In this document: piece after piece, positions 42,645 to 52,147 of the stretch
Position numbering within the stretch: the stretch's first letter is position 1
Layout: every line of letters begins with the position of its first letter
Assembly (NCBI GenBank): GCA_951640165.1
Contig: OX621257.1
Location: 15,387,201 to 15,451,200, forward strand
Reading direction: 5' to 3'
DNA: 64,000 bases
Origin: Pseudoips prasinana
Lineage: Eukaryota > Arthropoda > Insecta > Lepidoptera > Nolidae
Program-made: the position numbers and the translations under genes
The notes under the pieces: generated by a model
What the model was told of the DNA's origin: nothing
Database searches by the model: none
Seen by the model: only the letters and a program-made list of their open reading frames with translations

Positions 42645-42815
42645 TGCGTGGCGCAATGGTTAAGGTGGCCGCCTTGCTGCGCCCTCATGTTTCAGGTTCG
42701 AGTCCCGCACAGGACAACTATTTGTGTGAGCTATAAAGTACGCAATATTAATTTCAATTCCTAGTGCAGGCGATGACATTCATGCAACCGGCCAAGTACG
42801 AGTCGGACTCGCGCA
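42645..42815 (+). mobile_element. tRNA-derived SINE, family 3
   Basis: The head GCGTGGCGCAATGGTTAAGG (box A-like) and AGGTTCGAGTCCCGC (box B) resemble a tRNA gene, followed by GGACAACTATTTGTGTGAG. The 3' part merges with the LINE end near 42815. It is too degenerate and lacks an acceptor stem, so it is not a tRNA gene. Confidence 0.75.
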
Positions 42816-42818
42816 ATT

Positions 42819-44430
42819 TTTTTTTTATTGCTTTAGGAAACAGACGAGCTAGCGGCCCACCTGATGGTAAGTGGTAACCGCTGCTCATGGACATTCGCAG
42901 TGTCTGGAGGCACAGCAAACCGCTGCCTACCGTAATATTAATGCTCTTTTTAAACCTCGTTTGAAGAAGGACATGTCGTAGCGCTGGGGAAACACCGCAG
43001 AAGGTAATTCATTGCAGAGCCGGCACGTACGTGGGATGTATGAACGCTGAAAGCGAACCGTGCTTGACGAGATCGCTTCCAGGTGGTACGGATGAACCTT
43101 ACTGGGAGTGCGCGTGGTCCGATGATAGAAAAGGGACGGTGGCACCAGCTCAAACAGTTCCTCAGAGCATTCTTCGTGAAAGAAACGGTAGAACACGCAG
43201 AGAGATCCAAAGTCTCTCCGCTGCTCTAGCGACTCCAATCTGTCCGTAAGATTGGAATCCCCAACGATTCTAATAGCACGCCTTTGGAGGGAGTCAAGTG
43301 GGTGGAGCTGGTATTTAGGGGCTCCTGCCCAGATATGTGAGCAATACTCCATGTGCGGGCGGACTTGTGCTTTATATATCGCAAGCCCCTGTCTTGGAGT
43401 GAAGTACCGCCTAGCTCTATTCAGGACGCCCAACTTCTTGCTTGCCAGTTTGGCTTTGTCCTCCAAACGACCCCTATATTGGTAGGTGCTCGAAATTTCA
43501 ATTCCGAGGATCCCAATACTCTCAAATACACGGAAATCAACCCCTTGGAATCGGAGCGCTACGACAAATGGGTCGTTCTTCGCAGTGAATGCGCACACTT
43601 GTGTCTTATTGGGGTTAAGCTTGACTAAGTTCTCTACACTCCATTCATAGGCCCGCCTAAAAGAACCTTCGACTTCAGGCACAAGTTGCAACCATTTCTC
43701 TTGTACCGAGCTCCGAGAGACATTCTGGTGGCCGCTATACCGCGCATCACCCATGCTATCATCCGCATAGCAATGCATGTTTTCTATAGATAAATGTCAA
43801 TGATATGCAGAATGAAGAGCGTAGGGGAGAGCACCGAGCCTTGTGGTACGCCAGCGTTAATGGTTTTGGTGTCAGAGCAAGAACCGCGTGCTACGACTTT
43901 AATACTCCGACCGTCCAAAAAGCTGGTGATCCAACTGCAGAGTCCCTCGGGGATTCCATATGATGGTAGCTTCGATAGAAGAGCCTTATGTCAGACCCTA
44001 TCGAATGCCTTGGCGATGTCAAGGCTACAGGCTAGAGCCTCACCCTTGCTTTCTTAGGTTTGTGCCCAACGGTGTGTCAAATACACTAAAAGATCACCAG
44101 CATAACGACCGTGACGGAAGCCATACTGACAATCGCTTATCAGCTGGTGCTTCTCTAGGTATTGTAAGAGCTTAGAGTTGATGACTCTCTCCATGACCTT
44201 GGACAGCATGGATGTTACCGCTATAGGCGCTATAGTTCGTAGGGTCCAACCGGTCACCCTTTTTGGGAAAAGAGTGGACGTTGGCTACCTTCCACGAAGA
44301 TGGAACCCTTTCAGCGCTATAAGAGAGACGGTAAATGCGCGTTAAAACCGGGGTCAACTCAGGGGCACACGTCTTTAGCACCACTGAAGGGATGCGGTCC
44401 AACCCGCTCGATTTATGGACGTCTAGGAGC
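42819..44430 (-). pseudogene. Jockey-type LINE reverse transcriptase, 5' truncated and frameshifted
   Basis: The best frame is 43778-42927 (283 codons), opening at the active site CYADDS and running through LNPNKTQVCAF, GILGIEIS, AKLASKKLGVLNRARRYF, RPHMEYCSHIWAGAP, QRRAIRIVGD and PRTCRLCNELPSAVFP to its natural stop. Upstream, in other frames, 44402-44172 has IPSVVLKTCAPELTPVLTRI and 44257-44054 has CQYGFRHGRYAGDLLVYLTH, earlier RT blocks. So at least two frame breaks separate the palm. The 3' region (CCACCTGATGGTAAGTGG on the complementary strand) and an A-rich end lie near 42815-42870. It is a dead copy of a common lepidopteran LINE. Confidence 0.87.
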
Positions 44431-44689
44431 TTAAGCTAGAAATACATTATCTGTGAAAATTTTAACAGTCTATCGTGATTCATGAGATACAGCCTGTTGA
44501 CAGACAACGAAGTCTTAGTAAAAACGTCCCTTTTTACCCTTTGGGTATGGAACCCTAAAAACAAAACAATTAGTAACTTTATTTGGTTATTAAACTTGTT
44601 TAAGTGCCCCGTTAGTCTTGTGGTTGCATCTTCATCTGCAATTCAAATCCCTGATGGGCTTAACATGTTTTTTTTTTAAAGATAAGACA

Positions 44690-44882
44690 ACGCCCGTACT
44701 AGGGATACTAATCCCTGTGTCGCGGGGTACTTTACAAACATATAATAGACGGACACAAATTACATCCAGACTCAGAACAACTATTCATGGGTCACACAAA
44801 TAGTTGTCCGGCGGGGGACTCGAACCCGCGACACGAAGCGGCGAGGCGACTGTCTTAGCCGCGGCGCCACACGTCCAGTCAA
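44690..44882 (-). mobile_element. SINE family 3
   Basis: The minus strand begins GACGTGTGGCGCCGCGGC, has GCGGGTTCGAGTCCCCC as box B, then GGACAACTATTTGTGTGACC and AGTACCCCGCGACACAGGG near its 3' end. Confidence 0.8.
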
Positions 44883-45860
44883 ATATTTGGCAAGTCGGAG
44901 TACTCCAAGTTGGAGTTGAAGTTGATGGTATTGTACACCCCAACGCAACGAACTTTATGAGAATGAGGGAAAAGAAAGTTCCTCCCACACATTCCTGCGT
45001 TATAATGTTGCGTAGTTGTCTCGTCTTCGCTGAGATAGCCTGCCATAGCCAAATTCAGTCAGATTATTCAAAGAACTTATTATTATTATTGATTTTAATT
45101 ATAACCTTGTCAAAGTAATTTGGCGTAAAATCACCACTCAACCAACATAAATGTAGAAACCAGTATACCTTACCTTATTTAACGGCTTATAATAGCTAAA
45201 GCTAATTCCAATTTCTGTACCATTTAATTGATTACCTTTGTACAACAATTAAGAAGCCATTATCGCCTTGGAGACGTAGAGTTACTATATCGTTTCCAAA
45301 TGATCTTAAGCAGCATGTACGATTGCTGGGTAATAATTAAAAAACCTCACATCACAGACATCGTAGCTGCTACTAGGGCACAGATTAAAAACTCAACTTC
45401 AATAACTTATTATGAACCGGAATGGCAACATTGTCTATGATCTGACATTGTACTATAGTAGGCTTAGTAACCTACCCGGTGGTGGGTTCAGTAAAAATTT
45501 TACAAGACAAATATTTATGAATTCCGGAGTTACTCCAAGTGGTGTAACATGTTGGAATACCTTGTAGAAATACACTTATTTAAAATATACAGACACAAAT
45601 GACTCACAATCGCGATGATTAATTCCAACATTCCGCAAGACAGAACACACTCTGGTAAAAGCTGAAAGCATTCTGTCTTTTGTTTCCCGTGGATCATTTG
45701 TCAGTGACATGGCAGGCCTTGAACGGTACAAGTTCAAGGACATTACAGTATAGGAAGCGTATGAATGCTTTCAAACTTTAGTGGAAATAGAAGGATATTT
45801 ATTGCAGGCGTGAAGAAAGTTAAGGGTTTTACTCACGCCCTTATTTACGCCCTTTATAGA
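44883..45860. other. Non-coding stretch
   Basis: No gene or named repeat. Open frames at 44804-45118 and 45228-45440 contain no recognisable domain and the first overlaps the SINE head. Confidence 0.4.
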
Positions 45861-46070
45861 GGGTAGCCGAGGAGTTGACGTTCAAACGCAAAATTTAGAT
45901 ACTTTATGATGAGGAGTATCTGAATCAGCCCCATGTATCTCCCCATTTTATATAATTTTTTTGATTCTTTAAAAATTTATGAGTTCGGAGTTCAAAACCT
46001 AATTTTGAACTATCGAATAAATTCTATTTCAGTTCTGCAATGATTAGATAAACCATACTTGTTAGGATAA

Positions 46071-46423
46071 TCTATACATATAATAAAATTGTAGGAAGTC
46101 AAAACTGTACAATAAATATTTTTTTTAAATGATACTTGGGGCGTGATCTACAATCGATATCAAAACCAAAAATATAGTTATTAGAATTTTTGTCTATGGT
46201 GTGTTTGTCTGTATGTATGTCCGGGCTAAACTCAAAAATTACTAAATGGATTTACTTCAAATTTTGAATGATAAATATTATTTAGAGGTTGGGTCAACAT
46301 ATAGGCTACATATGTAGCCTATATGTTGACTAGCGTGATAATATTATCACGCTATCACCAACGGGGGAGGAGCTATGATAATTTATAAATTTTAACGCGG
46401 GTAAAACCTCAGGGCAGAGCTAG
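46071..46423 (+). mobile_element. Non-autonomous Helitron, family H1, copy 3, with a double palindrome
   Basis: It starts TCTATACATATAATAAAAT and ends CAGGGCAGAGCTAG. Relative to sister copies at 16253 and 29151 it carries a 31-bp insertion at 46312-46342 that forms two adjacent perfect palindromes. Confidence 0.88.
46293..46354. repeat. Two abutting perfect palindromes (38 and 24 bp)
   Basis: 46293-46330 is a perfect palindrome (19-bp arms, no loop); 46331-46354 is a second (12-bp arms, no loop). Outer arms are the ancestral Helitron sequence; inner arms are their reverse complements. Confidence 0.97.
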
Positions 46424-46654
46424 TTAGTTATAAAAAAAATGAACCAGAAATGTTCAACAGAACGAGAAAAATATCAATAACTGATGTTATGTAAAATTTA
46501 CGAAAAAAATCATTAAAAAACATTCTACCTCGAAAACTACGCAAAATCGTAGAACATAAATGGGGGTGATTCGGATACTGCTCACCATGAAGTATCTAAA
46601 TTTTGCTTTTGAACGTCAATTCCTCGGTCAGCCCGTATATAAAAAAAATACCGT

Positions 46655-47069
46655 CTCGTTGGTTCAGCGATAGCGTGTTCAACCACGGATAGTGATAATA
46701 TATCACTCTGTGGCCTCGTTGGTCTAGCGGTAGCGTGTTCACCCACAGAGGACGAGGCCCTGGGTTCAAATCCCGGTTAGGGCCAAAAGTGATATTAGGA
46801 CTTTTCTGTAAATAGAAAAATTTCTCAGCAGCAGCCCGAAGTCTGGGAGGTAGGCCATATTATACCCCCGTGCCTCGGAGAGCACGTAAAGCTGTCGTTC
46901 CTGTACTTTTTCCGGTCGTGTCGCTTGGCGTCCCATCGGATCATGTGAGTGATGAAATAGAATGTGCCCCTGTGTTTGCGCATACACTTGTGCACTATAA
47001 TATGTCCTGCGCAGATGGCTGATCTCCATTAAGACTGGCCGCTGTGGCCGAAATAGGCTAGGAGAACAT
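46655..47069 (+). mobile_element. SINE family 4 with duplicated pol III head
   Basis: A first partial head (CTCGTTGGTTCAGCGATAG) at 46660 is followed by a second, better head at 46703 (CCTCGTTGGTCTAGCGGTAG, box B GGGTTCAAATCCCGG). The body has TGCCTCGGAGAGCACG, GTCCTGCGCAGATGGC and TTAAGACTGGCCGCTG and ends AGGAGAACATT. The head could be mistaken for a tRNA gene, but it leads straight into the SINE body. Confidence 0.8.
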
Positions 47070-47070
47070 T

Positions 47071-47280
47071 ATGGTTGGCAAATGCTTGCTATTCATGCCG
47101 GAGGTCGTTGGTTCGATTCCCACCCAGGACAGATATTTGTGTACATGAACATGTTTGTTTATCCTGAGTCTGGGTGTAATTATCTATATAAGTATGTATT
47201 TACAAAAAGAAAAGTATTATATGTAGTATATCAGTTATCTGGTTTCCATAGTACAAGCTCTGCTTAGTTTGGGATCAGAT
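47071..47280 (+). mobile_element. SINE family 1, cut at its 3' end by a LINE
   Basis: Box B GGTTCGATTCCCACCC, body and CAAGCTCTGCTTAG are intact until GGGATCAGAT, where an (ACAAT)n run starts instead of GGCCGTG. Confidence 0.8.
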
Positions 47281-47770
47281 ACAATACAATACAATACAAT
47301 AATATTTAGTTGCAAATATAGGTGGATACAAAATGTTGTAATTTATAACATGTGCTAACAATATTTCACCATTTCGACATAAAAATCTTAAAATTAAGTC
47401 AAATCTTAAAATTAAATCAATTATAATTTTATTGTGATATAATGAGATAGGTACAATAATTAATGGGATAACATAATTAGTATAGACTACCTACTGAACA
47501 TTATTATCGTTTAAAAACCCATTAACGGAGTAATACGCTTTCTCTTCAATATAGGTGTTAACTTTATTTTTAAACATATCTGAACTATTAATGGATCTGA
47601 TTTGTGACGGTATTTATTATAGATTATAGGCGCCGTACAAAATACACTGCCTCGTTGTAAGATATTATTAAAATGTATATCAACATCATCTAAAATGTAC
47701 CTGGGCTGACTCAAACTTGATAACACATTTATTACGAAAGCATTTGAGACACGGCAAATCAGTGGGTATC
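47281..47770 (-). pseudogene. LINE RT C-terminal fragment with (ATTGT)n tail
   Basis: The minus-strand frame 47777-47511 reads CRVSNAFVINVLSSLSQPRY and DVDIHFNNILQRGSVFCTAP, then YRHKSD and LKIKLTPILK, resembling the end of CR1-like ORF2 proteins. A TAA near 47522 and AT-rich 3' region follow. The (ATTGT)n microsatellite at 47281-47302 is its 3' tail. It is truncated at its 5' side at a hairpin. Confidence 0.65.
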
Positions 47771-47788
47771 TACCCACTGATTTGCCGT
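47751..47788. repeat. Perfect hairpin at the LINE 5' truncation point (18-bp arms)
   Basis: Arms 47751-47768 and 47771-47788 are exact reverse complements with a 2-nt loop (TC). The left arm is LINE sequence; the right arm is its inverted copy. Confidence 0.95.
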
Positions 47789-48039
47789 CGATCGTACCTT
47801 CCTTATCGTTGGTTTGTCAAGATTTTCTCGAAAGATATCACTTATTCAGTATTTCAGCACGTATTTCAAATGCGTAAGTGATGTGAAGTGAAAATTCATT
47901 TACCGTCGTAAAAGGACCGTTAATTTATTTAAGAAAATGACATCGATGTGACGTGGATACAACGCGCTACTCTCTCGATAATGTTACTATATAATGAGAG
48001 GGTGTAAGTAATATGCCTGTGTATATATTTTTTTTAAAT

Positions 48040-48193
48040 GAAGCTACGCACTAAGGAAATTAATCTCTGTGTCGCGGGGTACTTTACAAACATGATTAAG
48101 GGACAAAAACTACATTCAGACTCAGAACAACTATTTATGGGTCACACATATATGTTGTTGTCCTGCACTGGGAATCGAACCCGATACACAAAA
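48040..48193 (-). mobile_element. SINE family 3 fragment
   Basis: TATCGGGTTCGATTCCCAGT box B, then GGACAACAACATATATG and AGTACCCCGCGACACAGAG on the minus strand. Confidence 0.7.
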
Positions 48194-48511
48194 TTTTACA
48201 TATACTAAAAAACTACCTGAAATGTACGTAAATACTTACAGTATATCTAAGCATAAACTAGCGATTTTCTAGGTAGGTACTTATTTCAACACCGTTTAAC
48301 ATTTGTGTAAATTAACAAAATAAATATTATGAAAATTGACAAATTATATAGTTATATATAATTACTGCAAAACCAGTCCCTTAAATTTTTGTACTGTATG
48401 GAGATTTTGTACTGTATTTTAAGACTAATTGATGTTTAATTTTTTGCTAACAATACTTGTTCCGTATTCTTTTGTTCTTAATTTTTTTTTGACAACGTTC
48501 GCATAATCAAT

Positions 48512-48652
48512 CTCATCCCTTTATCACGGGGTACTTTACAAACATATAATCGACGGAAACAAATTACATCCAGACTCAGAACAACTATTCATGGGTCACA
48601 TAAACAGTTGTCCGGCGAGGCGACTTTCTTAGCCGCTGCGCCACACATGCAA
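48512..48652 (-). mobile_element. SINE family 3 copy with box B deleted
   Basis: The minus strand has TGTGTGGCGCAGCGGCTAAG, then jumps from CGCCTCGCC to GGACAACTG without box B, then the family body and ACCCCGTGATAAAGGG. Confidence 0.7.
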
Positions 48653-49040
48653 TCAAAAAGTTCTATGAATTAGAGGTTCTTTCCCAGGCGAAAATAATCT
48701 GCAACAAAATATATTTTAGCCTGTATCGGTTCAATTTGATTCTATAACCTCATAAATTAAAATTTACAATTTTGAAAAACAAAAACAAATATTCGTCTAC
48801 CTTGCGAAACGCTCTCGTCGGCGTTTCTAAAGCAATATTGTTGGAAATAAATCTCCATTCCAATACATCACTCGACATGGGCACATCCGTACGGTGCAAA
48901 CCAACACAATACCCATACACATATAGCTATGTAAGCATTTTCTGGGTACAGTTGAGACTGACCTACTAAAGCTTTATAATTATTGCCTCCTATTGGCACT
49001 TTTCTAAAAAAAATATACCAATTTCCCTTTGACTAATTAT

Positions 49041-49187
49041 TACACTAATATTATAAAGGCGAAAGTTTGAGATTGTAAGAGTGTATATGTTTGTTATTTC
49101 TTCACGCAAAAACTACCGAACTAATATTGATGAAACTTTGTGATAATATAGCTTATATACCTTTTATAAAACCGCGGGGCACAGCTA
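49041..49187 (+). mobile_element. Short non-autonomous Helitron, family H3
   Basis: The start TTACACTAATATTATAAAGG resembles the 5' end of the 36.6-kb Helitron; the end ACCGCGGGGCACAG is followed by CTAG at 49184-49187. Confidence 0.75.
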
Positions 49188-49984
49188 GTACTACATAAAC
49201 TGATAATGCCCTATGCACTGATTATAATAATACGTTTAAGGGGTTTGTTGGGTTTTACATCATACTGCAGTACTTATCCCCTTTGCGCATATTAAATCTA
49301 TATAATATTATATAAAGGTTAGCTACGTCTTTATAACACAAGAATGGTTGCGCTGATTTTTACTTCTTTTATTGGTTAATTGCTATTTAACCATGAAAAG
49401 AAATTTTCATGAAAGGTTTCCCATTTTTACATGATTTTCTCATTTATTTTCTTCTATTGAGTATTTTTTGGTTAATATTTCGAGAAGTACTGACCGATTT
49501 TAGATGTTTATATCTTGATTATCTCGGCCTCTAGCAGATTTTACCGGTATTTGAATAAATCTGTAAGCAACGCCTTCTCAGATATATGACAGTTGTGACT
49601 ACACTCCCTCTAAACAACTAAACCGATTTCAATTTTTTTTTGTGTGGCTAAGTTAGTCCCTCCATAGTTAAGACTTACAACTAGACCCCAATAGGTGGCA
49701 CATTGATCAGATTCCAAGATCTTTTTCTGTGCAGAACAAGACAACGTGTGCCGGACGGCTAGTTCTAAATAAATACTGGAGCAGTAGACTATGATACATA
49801 TGTTCCTTGACAAATTTTAGCCTACAGTTATTTATTTATTAAAAAGCATTGACAAAACATTTGGAAGATTTCCTAAAGCAATAATATGTGAAATTATTGC
49901 TTTAGAATATCCTGTAAATGGTTTGCAAATGCATTTAAATAAATACATAGCTATAAGCAGTGTTCAGCTGACTTAACATTTGGC
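49188..49984. other. Non-coding stretch with one perfect hairpin
   Basis: No gene. CTAAAGCAATAAT and ATTATTGCTTTAG (about 49871-49904) form a 13-bp perfect hairpin with a 7-nt loop. Confidence 0.5.
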
Positions 49985-50180
49985 TGGGCTGCTGGTCTAG
50001 TTGTTAGTAACCCTGACTGCTAACCCAAAGCCTGTGGAATCGACAGTTCGACACCCACCCAGGACAAATCTTTGTGTGATGAGCGTAATTATTTGTTCTA
50101 TGCCTGGGTGTAATTGGTCTACAATATGTTTGTATTTAGAAATATTTTTTATTTTATTTTATTTTATTTTATTTTGTTGG
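49985..50180 (+). mobile_element. tRNA-related SINE fragment and (ATTTT)n microsatellite
   Basis: The head CTGGTCTAGTTGTTAGTAAC, box B-like ACAGTTCGACACCCACCC and body TGCCTGGGTGTAATTGG are family 2-like. (ATTTT)n runs at 50148-50177. Confidence 0.65.
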
Positions 50181-50539
50181 AAAACCTACAGCTGTTGATA
50201 CGTGATTAGCTATTTGTATATAATGTAGAAAGCCAATTACAGGTTTTCACCAATAGCCATACATTACAAAACTGGTACATGTTTGCTTATATCTCGGAAA
50301 CATGCAACTGAATACATATCTTAAAAATGTTAGTTTCCTTACAGTTACTTATTACTAAAGAAATCAAGGCATAGCAACCGCTTTACTGTTTTTATGTTGA
50401 ATGAATAAGGGTCTAAGTTATGTTTCTTACATAACATGTTAAAGTTCCTACTTGCTCTCACTATGAACGAGTTTTTATATATAACTAGGTATGTTTATTA
50501 GTTGTCTAGCTGCCATAGTACAGGCTTAAACTAGTTTAA

Positions 50540-50935
50540 TCGAAGCGGCCCATGATAGGTGGCATACGAGCTGCCAGTGAGGCGCCGCTTCTGGGATTAC
50601 GGGTGGTTGGAGTGGGGACTGTGGCCGTACATGCAGAAGGTGGTCATGGGTAGAGGCAACTTGTGATAGCTGCAGGTTGCCTACGCACAAGGAGTGCATC
50701 GACGGGCATCAACATCTTTGCCCCATGGGGAGAGCTTCTTTAAGATGCATAGGTGAAATTATGGTGGTTCCGGATGGAGATCGTCTCGAGTTCCCGAAGC
50801 CATCACCAACAGCACTGAGACGCTAGACTACCGTGGTGGTTTGAGTGGGTAACTCACGGGGATTCCCACATACCTCGTAGTCTCCCCAACTACGGGGACC
50901 TATAAAAAGTATCCACCACGTTAAAAAAAAGAAAA
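50540..50935 (+). repeat. Probable non-LTR 3' end with A-rich tail
   Basis: A GC-richer block carries short hairpins (GTCTCCCCAACTACGGGGAC) and ends in TTAAAAAAAAGAAAAAA. Style and tail suggest a 5'-truncated non-LTR insertion (R1-like style). No ORF or family could be named. Confidence 0.5.
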
Positions 50936-51224
50936 AACGGCTGTAAGTGGCTTAGTTGTCCCAAGATATTTATTAATTTTATGGGTATGTACATCTATGA
51001 AGGCTGGCGTAGATGTATTGAATATCAACGGTACTCGGTACTTATACAATCCATTAGAAAATTAGGTGCTTAACACGTTAGTATACGCAAGCGATTTTTT
51101 TGTTACAAGGACGACGAATGGTCAGCACCTGCCCCTGCCTGCATTGTGAACGAGGAAACATTATCGGTGGCATTATCATAATTACTAGGCGGAAAATGTT
51201 GATGTTAGGCCGTGTGATTTCGGG

Positions 51225-51410
51225 CCCTCAAAGAATAACAGGGCCATCCGATACCAACCCGTGGGTGTCGTAAAAGGCGACTAAGGTTGTCGAGCAGCGC
51301 CATCTAACTGTGGTCGCCAACTCGCATGTCAAGCGCGATGACTAAGGGAAACCCCTCCAAATGGAAATGTCATAGAAAGCAGTAGACGATATGGCCGACG
51401 ATGATGATGA
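51225..51410 (+). repeat. Probable LINE 5'-UTR fragment
   Basis: GGGCCATCCGATACCAACCC and GTGTCGTAAAAGGCGACTAA, then GAGCAGCGCCATCT, are phrases frequent in lepidopteran non-LTR leader regions. Called by pattern recognition only. Confidence 0.45.
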
Positions 51411-51508
51411 AATATTGACTATGGGGTGCTGTTCAGTAAATATGAAAATAAAAAAAACATTAAATGTCAAAGTCTTAGTCATATAATTATATTTTATTTG
51501 AGGTTTAA

Positions 51509-51779
51509 TGACGGGCCTGCTTGCTTTTCACGCCGGTCGTGGGTTCGATTCCCACCCAGGCAAAATATTTGTGTGCATGAACATGTCTGTTTGTCCTGAG
51601 TCTGGGTGTAATTATCTATATAAGTATGTATTTACAAAAGAAAAAAATAGTATATGAAGTATATCAGTTATCTGGTTTCCATACTACAAGCTCTGCTTAG
51701 TTTGGGAACTAAGTCTTTGTCTGTTTTGCTTTTCTTTCTTTGCTTAGATGGCCGTGTGTAAATAATGTCCCAGAATACT
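51509..51779 (+). mobile_element. SINE family 1 with a short head deletion and a 40-bp insertion
   Basis: TGACGGGCCTGCTTGC shows loss of the box A region (TTGGCGTGGTTGG). Box B GTTCGATTCCCACCC is present. Near the 3' end a T/C-rich insert (TTGTCTGTTTTGCTTTTC...) follows TTAGTTTGGGA. Confidence 0.8.
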
Positions 51780-52147
51780 ACAAATTTCAAAAGTGGATTT
51801 ATTATTCATAGTAGAATATGTAACGGCATACTGTAAAAGTTACGTTGATTCCTCCGCTCCGCTTAAGACTTACTGTAGAGCTTTACGAAACAAATGAACA
51901 GGTTCAATCGCGGCTCATTGCATCAGGGTGTCCGTTATCAATCACTTCAGCACTTTATCCTTTGGTCGTGTTTAGACGTAAATCCAACGAACTACAATGT
52001 AAATGCTCCGAGATGGAACCATTATATTCATCTAGAAACTTTAATGGCTTCAGAATTGTGGCCTAAATGTATTAATTCAATCCTTTTAAGTGGTGTAGTT
52101 GGTGTTTACTACTAAATATGAAATAACAGACTTATTAACACCATTTA

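Larger units (their letters stand above)
45861..46635. mobile_element. Long-TIR element hosting a Helitron
   Basis: About 90 bp at 45861-45952 (GAGGAGTTGACGTTCAAACG ... TTTAGATAC) is repeated inverted at 46550-46635 (GTATCTAAATTTTGC ... GAACGTCAATTCCTC). Without the nested Helitron, the element would be about 420 bp. No ORF. Confidence 0.75.
47789..49040. other. Non-coding stretch with two SINE family 3 copies
   Basis: Two minus-strand SINE family 3 copies (48040-48193 and 48512-48652) share GGGTACTTTACAAACAT with the one at 44690. Nothing else is recognised; the open frame at 48772-48969 has no domain. Confidence 0.5.

Noticed and set aside
44804..45118. 104-codon plus-strand frame
   Set aside because: Its first third is antisense SINE head and the rest has no domain.
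46703..46783. Possible tRNA gene with box A and a good box B
   Set aside because: No acceptor-stem pairing is evident and the sequence runs straight into the SINE family 4 body; repeated elsewhere as SINE.
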